From positions 1 to 64,000 of the forward strand of contig CACZXZ010000008.1 of assembly GCA_902785325.1 (NCBI GenBank): a stretch of DNA of 64,000 nt, written 5' to 3'. The translations under genes and the position numbers were made by a program. The notes below the pieces were generated by a model. The model had not been told where the DNA came from. It worked only from the letters and a program-made list of their open reading frames with translations, and did not search any database. Source of the DNA: an uncultured Succinivibrio sp. (GTDB taxonomy: Bacteria; Pseudomonadota; Gammaproteobacteria; Enterobacterales; Succinivibrionaceae). Shown here in pieces: positions 60,965-64,000 of this stretch. Position 1 is the first letter of the stretch, and each line of letters starts with the position of its first letter.

Positions 60965-61882
60965 ATGAGCGCTTTAGTTCTAGGTCATAAAAATCCTGAT
61001 ACAGATTCTATCGTGGCAGCAATTGCATATGCTCACGTATTAAACGGTCGTGGTATTGAGGCTACTGCTGTAGCTCAAGGTGAGGTTGCACCTGAGACCA
61101 AGTTTGTTTTAGATAAGTTCAAGCTACAAGCACCTAAAGTTGTATCCTCTGTTGCTGACAAGCAAGTTTACTTAGTTGATTACTCAGATCTTGCTCAAGC
61201 TCCTGAAGATCTAGGTAAAGCTACTATTTTAGGTATTGTTGATCACCACAAGTTAGGTGATGTAACAACCGATACTCCACTTGAGTGCTGGATCCAACCT
61301 GTAGGTTGCTCTAACACTATCATCAAGATGGTTGCTGATTACTACAAGGTTGCAATTCCTGCTGATATCGCAGGTGCAATGTTATGCGCTATTTTATCAG
61401 ACACAGTGCTATTCAAGAGCCCAACTTGCACACAGCAAGATAAGGATGCAGCACAGGCTCTAGCTAAGATTGCTGGTGTATCTGATTTAGAAGCTTTAGG
61501 CATGGATATGTTCAAGGCTAAGTCAAATCTTGATGCAAGTCCACGTAATTTAATCTTCCGTGACTTCAAAGATTTCGATATGGGTGGCAAAAAGATTGGT
61601 ATCGGTCAGTTAGAGTTAATTTCTCTATCTATGGTATCTGCTGATCTAAAGGCTAAACTACAAGCTGAATTAGCTGCTGTTAAAGCTGAAGGCCGTCACA
61701 GTGCCGTTTTAGTTCTAACCGACATCATGAAGGAAGGTTCAGAGCTTTTAGTAGCTTCTGATGATGAAGATACTATCATCAAGGCACTAGGTGCTACTAA
61801 GTCAGATTGCATGTGGCTAGATGGTGTAATGAGCCGTAAGAAGCAAGTTGTTCCACCTCTACAGGCTGCTTTCAAAGCTTAA
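60965..61882 (+). CDS. ppaC: Manganese-dependent inorganic pyrophosphatase
   Basis: Family II (DHH) soluble pyrophosphatase. Metal motifs GHKNPDTDSI and VDHHKLGDV, DHHA2 domain with the SRKKQ substrate motif near the end (MSRKKQVVP). It is 305 aa with no CBS domains, so not nucleotide-regulated. AGGGGA SD. Codon choice looks biased for high expression (impression). Family II enzymes are typical of Firmicutes, Vibrio and anaerobes; E. coli uses family I. Confidence 0.95.
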   Translation: MSALVLGHKNPDTDSIVAAIAYAHVLNGRGIEATAVAQGEVAPETKFVLDKFKLQAPKVVSSVADKQVYLVDYSDLAQAPEDLGKATILGIVDHHKLGDVTTDTPLECWIQPVGCSNTIIKMVADYYKVAIPADIAGAMLCAILSDTVLFKSPTCTQQDKDAAQALAKIAGVSDLEALGMDMFKAKSNLDASPRNLIFRDFKDFDMGGKKIGIGQLELISLSMVSADLKAKLQAELAAVKAEGRHSAVLVLTDIMKEGSELLVASDDEDTIIKALGATKSDCMWLDGVMSRKKQVVPPLQAAFKA

Positions 61883-61902
61883 TTTAGTTTTTTAATTTGT
61901 CT

Positions 61903-61926
61903 AAGCCAGGTACTACCTGGCTTTTG
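61903..61926 (+). terminator. Terminator after ppaC
   Basis: AAGCCAGGT (61903-61911) pairs with ACCTGGCTT (61915-61923), loop ACT, then TTTG. Confidence 0.75.
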
Positions 61927-61962
61927 TTGTATTTTGTAGATATTTATCCATAAGTATTTTTC

Positions 61963-63288
61963 ATGAGTAAAGATTCACCAAAAATTGGCTTAGTATCTTT
62001 AGGTTGCGCTAAAAACTTAGTAGATGCTCAACGACTAACCTCTGTTTTAATCGCTATGGGATACAAAATTGAAAATGAGTATTCTAAGTGCGATGTCGTA
62101 GTTGTTAACACCTGTGGTTTTATAGGACCTGCTGTTGAAGAGTCCATGCAAGCAATTGGTGAAGCACTAAACTATTCAAGAAAAGTAATTGTTACAGGTT
62201 GCTTAGGTGCTCGTGCAAAAGTAATTATGGATAAATATCCACAAGTAGCAGCCGTATACGGACCTGGCATGAGAGCTACAGTAATTAGAGGTATTATCTC
62301 TTTAGTAGGTAAGCCAAATGAGTCTGATAGACAAGCTGTGTCTCACTCAGGTGTTCTATTAACTCCACCTCATTATGCCTATTTAAAAATTGCTGAAGGT
62401 TGTCGTCATCACTGCTCTTTCTGTATTATTCCATCTCTTCGTGGTCCACTACGTTCAAGAGAAGTGCCTAATATTTTAACAGAGGCTACTGACTTAGTTC
62501 GTCGTGGGGTAAAAGAGCTTTTAGTTATCGCTCAAGACTCATCTGATTACGGCGTTGACTTAAAGAGTAAGCCAAGCCTATCCTCTCTTTGCAGAAAGTT
62601 AGGCGAATTAAAGCGTTGGGTTAGAGTGCATTATGTTTACCCATCAGATGAAGCTACTAAGATTGTAGAGCTTATGGCTGAAGGTTTGGTACTACCTTAT
62701 TTAGATGTACCTTTCCAACACGTAAATCCAACTATTTTACGTGCCATGAAGCGTCCTGGTAACATTGAGAAAACTCTACGTCAAATTGAGCAGTGGCGAA
62801 AGATTTGTCCTGATTTAGCAATTCGCTCTACCTTTATTGCTGGTTTCCCAGGGGAGACTCAAGAGCAATTTAACGAGTTACTAGATTTTATTAAAGAAGC
62901 TAAATTAGATAGAGTCGGTTGTTTCCCTTACTCAGATGTTGATGGAGCTACTGCTAATAGCTACTTAAATCCCGTAGATGAGCAAATTCGTGAAGAGCGT
63001 GCAGCCCTACTCATGGAAACTCAAGCTCAAATCTCTTTTGACAAGCTAGAAGATAGAGTAGGTAAAGAATATCAAGTATTAGTAGATTACGTTTCAGATG
63101 ATGGCGTTGCGGTTGGTCGTACTAAGTATGAATCCCCTGACGTTGATGGCGTAATTAGTATTGAGAATGCTCAAAATGTTCAGGTTGGTGATGTTGTGAA
63201 AGCACAAATTGTTGATCATGATGAGCATGACTGTTTTGCAAAGCTAGTAGGCATATCTGACGGCGCTATTAACTTTATTAAGAAATAA
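61963..63288 (+). CDS. rimO: Ribosomal protein S12 methylthiotransferase RimO
   Basis: Radical-SAM enzyme that methylthiolates Asp88 of S12. N-terminal UPF0004 domain with Cys15 (SLGCAKN), VVNTCGF and VTGCLGA; radical-SAM cluster CRHHCSFC; C-terminal TRAM domain from about 375 (YQVLVDYVSDDGVAVGRT). It is 441 aa (E. coli 441). The sequence separates it from MiaB. Confidence 0.96.
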   Translation: MSKDSPKIGLVSLGCAKNLVDAQRLTSVLIAMGYKIENEYSKCDVVVVNTCGFIGPAVEESMQAIGEALNYSRKVIVTGCLGARAKVIMDKYPQVAAVYGPGMRATVIRGIISLVGKPNESDRQAVSHSGVLLTPPHYAYLKIAEGCRHHCSFCIIPSLRGPLRSREVPNILTEATDLVRRGVKELLVIAQDSSDYGVDLKSKPSLSSLCRKLGELKRWVRVHYVYPSDEATKIVELMAEGLVLPYLDVPFQHVNPTILRAMKRPGNIEKTLRQIEQWRKICPDLAIRSTFIAGFPGETQEQFNELLDFIKEAKLDRVGCFPYSDVDGATANSYLNPVDEQIREERAALLMETQAQISFDKLEDRVGKEYQVLVDYVSDDGVAVGRTKYESPDVDGVISIENAQNVQVGDVVKAQIVDHDEHDCFAKLVGISDGAINFIKK

Positions 63289-63305
63289 GTGTATTGAGGT
63301 AAATT

Positions 63306-63896
63306 ATGTCAATTCAATATAAGCCATTTGCACCACTTGTACAAAGAATTAAGCAAGATGGTAAGTGCCTTGAAGGTGGAATTTTAAAGGTGGATTCTTT
63401 TATTAACCACCAGATTGATCCAACCTTATTACAATCAATGTCAATTGAGTTTGTACGTCGCTTTGCAAACAAAGAGATCAATAAGATTTTAACTATTGAA
63501 GCTTCAGGTATCGCTCCTGCTGTGATGGTAGGTTTCTTATTAAATGTACCTGTAGTTTTTGCTAAAAAGAAAAAGCCTTCAACTATGGATAACATGTTAG
63601 TAACAGAGGTGTTCTCCTTTACTAAAAACAAGAGTTACACCGTTTGTGTTTCTAAAGACTACTTACATGAAGGCGATAAAGTTCTTTTCATTGACGATTT
63701 TTTAGCTAACGGTAATGCTGCTAAAGGTATTATTGAGTTAGTTGAAAAAGCTAATGCTACTCTATCTGGCATGGGCTTTTTAGTAGAAAAGTCTTTCCAA
63801 CACGGTGGTGATTACCTACGTGAGAAAGGCTATCAAGTAGAATCCCTTGCTATCATCGACAGCTTAGACAATTGTAAAATCACCTTTAAAGAATAA
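63306..63896 (+). CDS. xpt: Xanthine phosphoribosyltransferase (Bacillus type)
   Basis: Makes XMP from xanthine and PRPP. PRPP motif [18 protein letters not shown]-terminal [13 protein letters not shown] and the [11 protein letters not shown] segment are typical of B. subtilis-type Xpt rather than E. coli Gpt. It is 196 aa. GAGG SD, 17 bp after rimO. No purine riboswitch is present in the short gap. Confidence 0.93.
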   Translation: MSIQYKPFAPLVQRIKQDGKCLEGGILKVDSFINHQIDPTLLQSMSIEFVRRFANKEINKILTIEASGIAPAVMVGFLLNVPVVFAKKKKPSTMDNMLVTEVFSFTKNKSYTVCVSKDYLHEGDKVLFIDDFLANGNAAKGIIELVEKANATLSGMGFLVEKSFQHGGDYLREKGYQVESLAIIDSLDNCKITFKE

Positions 63897-63901
63897 AGAA
63901 A

Positions 63902-64000
63902 ATGACAGAGCAAAACGATATTCCAAAAGCTTTAAATCCAGAATTACACTCAAAAGAGTTAATTTATAAGCTAGAGGATAGACCTCCTCTACCTGATGCT
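63902..64000 (+). CDS. xanP: Xanthine permease, first 33 codons
   Basis: Partial at the window edge. The start reads MTEQNDIPKALNPELHSKEL then IYKLEDRPPLPDA; E. coli XanP has the same YRLEDRPPLPQ block before its first membrane span. It starts 5 bp after xpt, so uptake and phosphoribosylation of xanthine are probably co-transcribed. Confidence 0.8.
   Translation, partial: MTEQNDIPKALNPELHSKELIYKLEDRPPLPDA

Overview
The window is a continuous piece of a low-GC, Gram-negative gammaproteobacterial chromosome. The gene set points there: rpsA next to cmk, proQ-prc, dolP, zapC, tusE, uspE-ttcA, a DnaT-type protein, DUF2835 beside pepN and pyrD, and usg-fimV. Strong AT bias, Campylobacter-like features (DUF115 protein, Sel1/Hcp proteins, a stand-alone GNAT in the arginine operon), a Mn-dependent pyrophosphatase and two trimeric porins suggest an anaerobic gut lineage such as Succinivibrionaceae. 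The family assignment is inference. I see no prophage, intact insertion sequence, CRISPR array or rRNA.

Layout. 0.3-6.2 kb: DUF115 protein, rpsA-cmk, ribA, a Sel1-like protein and tusE, the last two separated by CRP/FNR-type palindromes. 6.3-10.1 kb: an arginine operon read leftward, argC-argB-short NAGS-argD. 10.2-13.5 kb: murein endopeptidase mepA, a large protein with what looks like a decayed DEDD exonuclease domain, and lipoprotein dolP. 13.5-16 kb: a seven-unit 23-bp tandem repeat, a DUF4143 ATPase, two identical tRNA-Pro(UGG) genes under a consensus promoter, and a possible small RNA with a perfect CRP site. 16-22.3 kb: a leftward unit encoding two MetQ lipoproteins, MetN, MetI, an FAD-linked 2-hydroxyacid dehydrogenase and a class I aminotransferase. 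22.3-28 kb: a 1.2 kb AT-rich desert, a gene remnant, zapC, and two porins between zapC and pyrD. 28-38 kb: pepN-DUF2835-pyrD, proQ-prc, a second DUF4143 ATPase, an unknown gene overlapping dapE, and remnants of two small genes. 38-46 kb: usg, fimV, a cytosolic M15 peptidase, trxB and nudC; the last four overlap one another. 46-56.6 kb: Sel1 protein, hinT and a lipoprotein, yheS, Fic protein, yigZ with an HTH-methyltransferase, dnaT-like, folP and a ZIP transporter. 56.6-64 kb: a duplicated ~60-bp repeat, ttcA-uspE, a Sel1/DotH-like/lytic transglycosylase operon, ppaC, rimO, xpt and the first codons of xanP.

How the genes work together. Most are housekeeping genes in short operons with overlapping starts and stops, closed by clear hairpin terminators. 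The most interesting functional unit is the methionine-type ABC importer joined to a hydroxyacid dehydrogenase and a transaminase. The order fits uptake of methionine or a methionine precursor (2-hydroxy or 2-oxo analogue) and its conversion to L-methionine. Other points worth a second look are the degenerate exonuclease-like protein (10978-12612), PyrD with Cys where class 2 enzymes have Ser, the small exported operon with a DotH/IcmK-like protein, and three unrelated families of short non-coding repeats.
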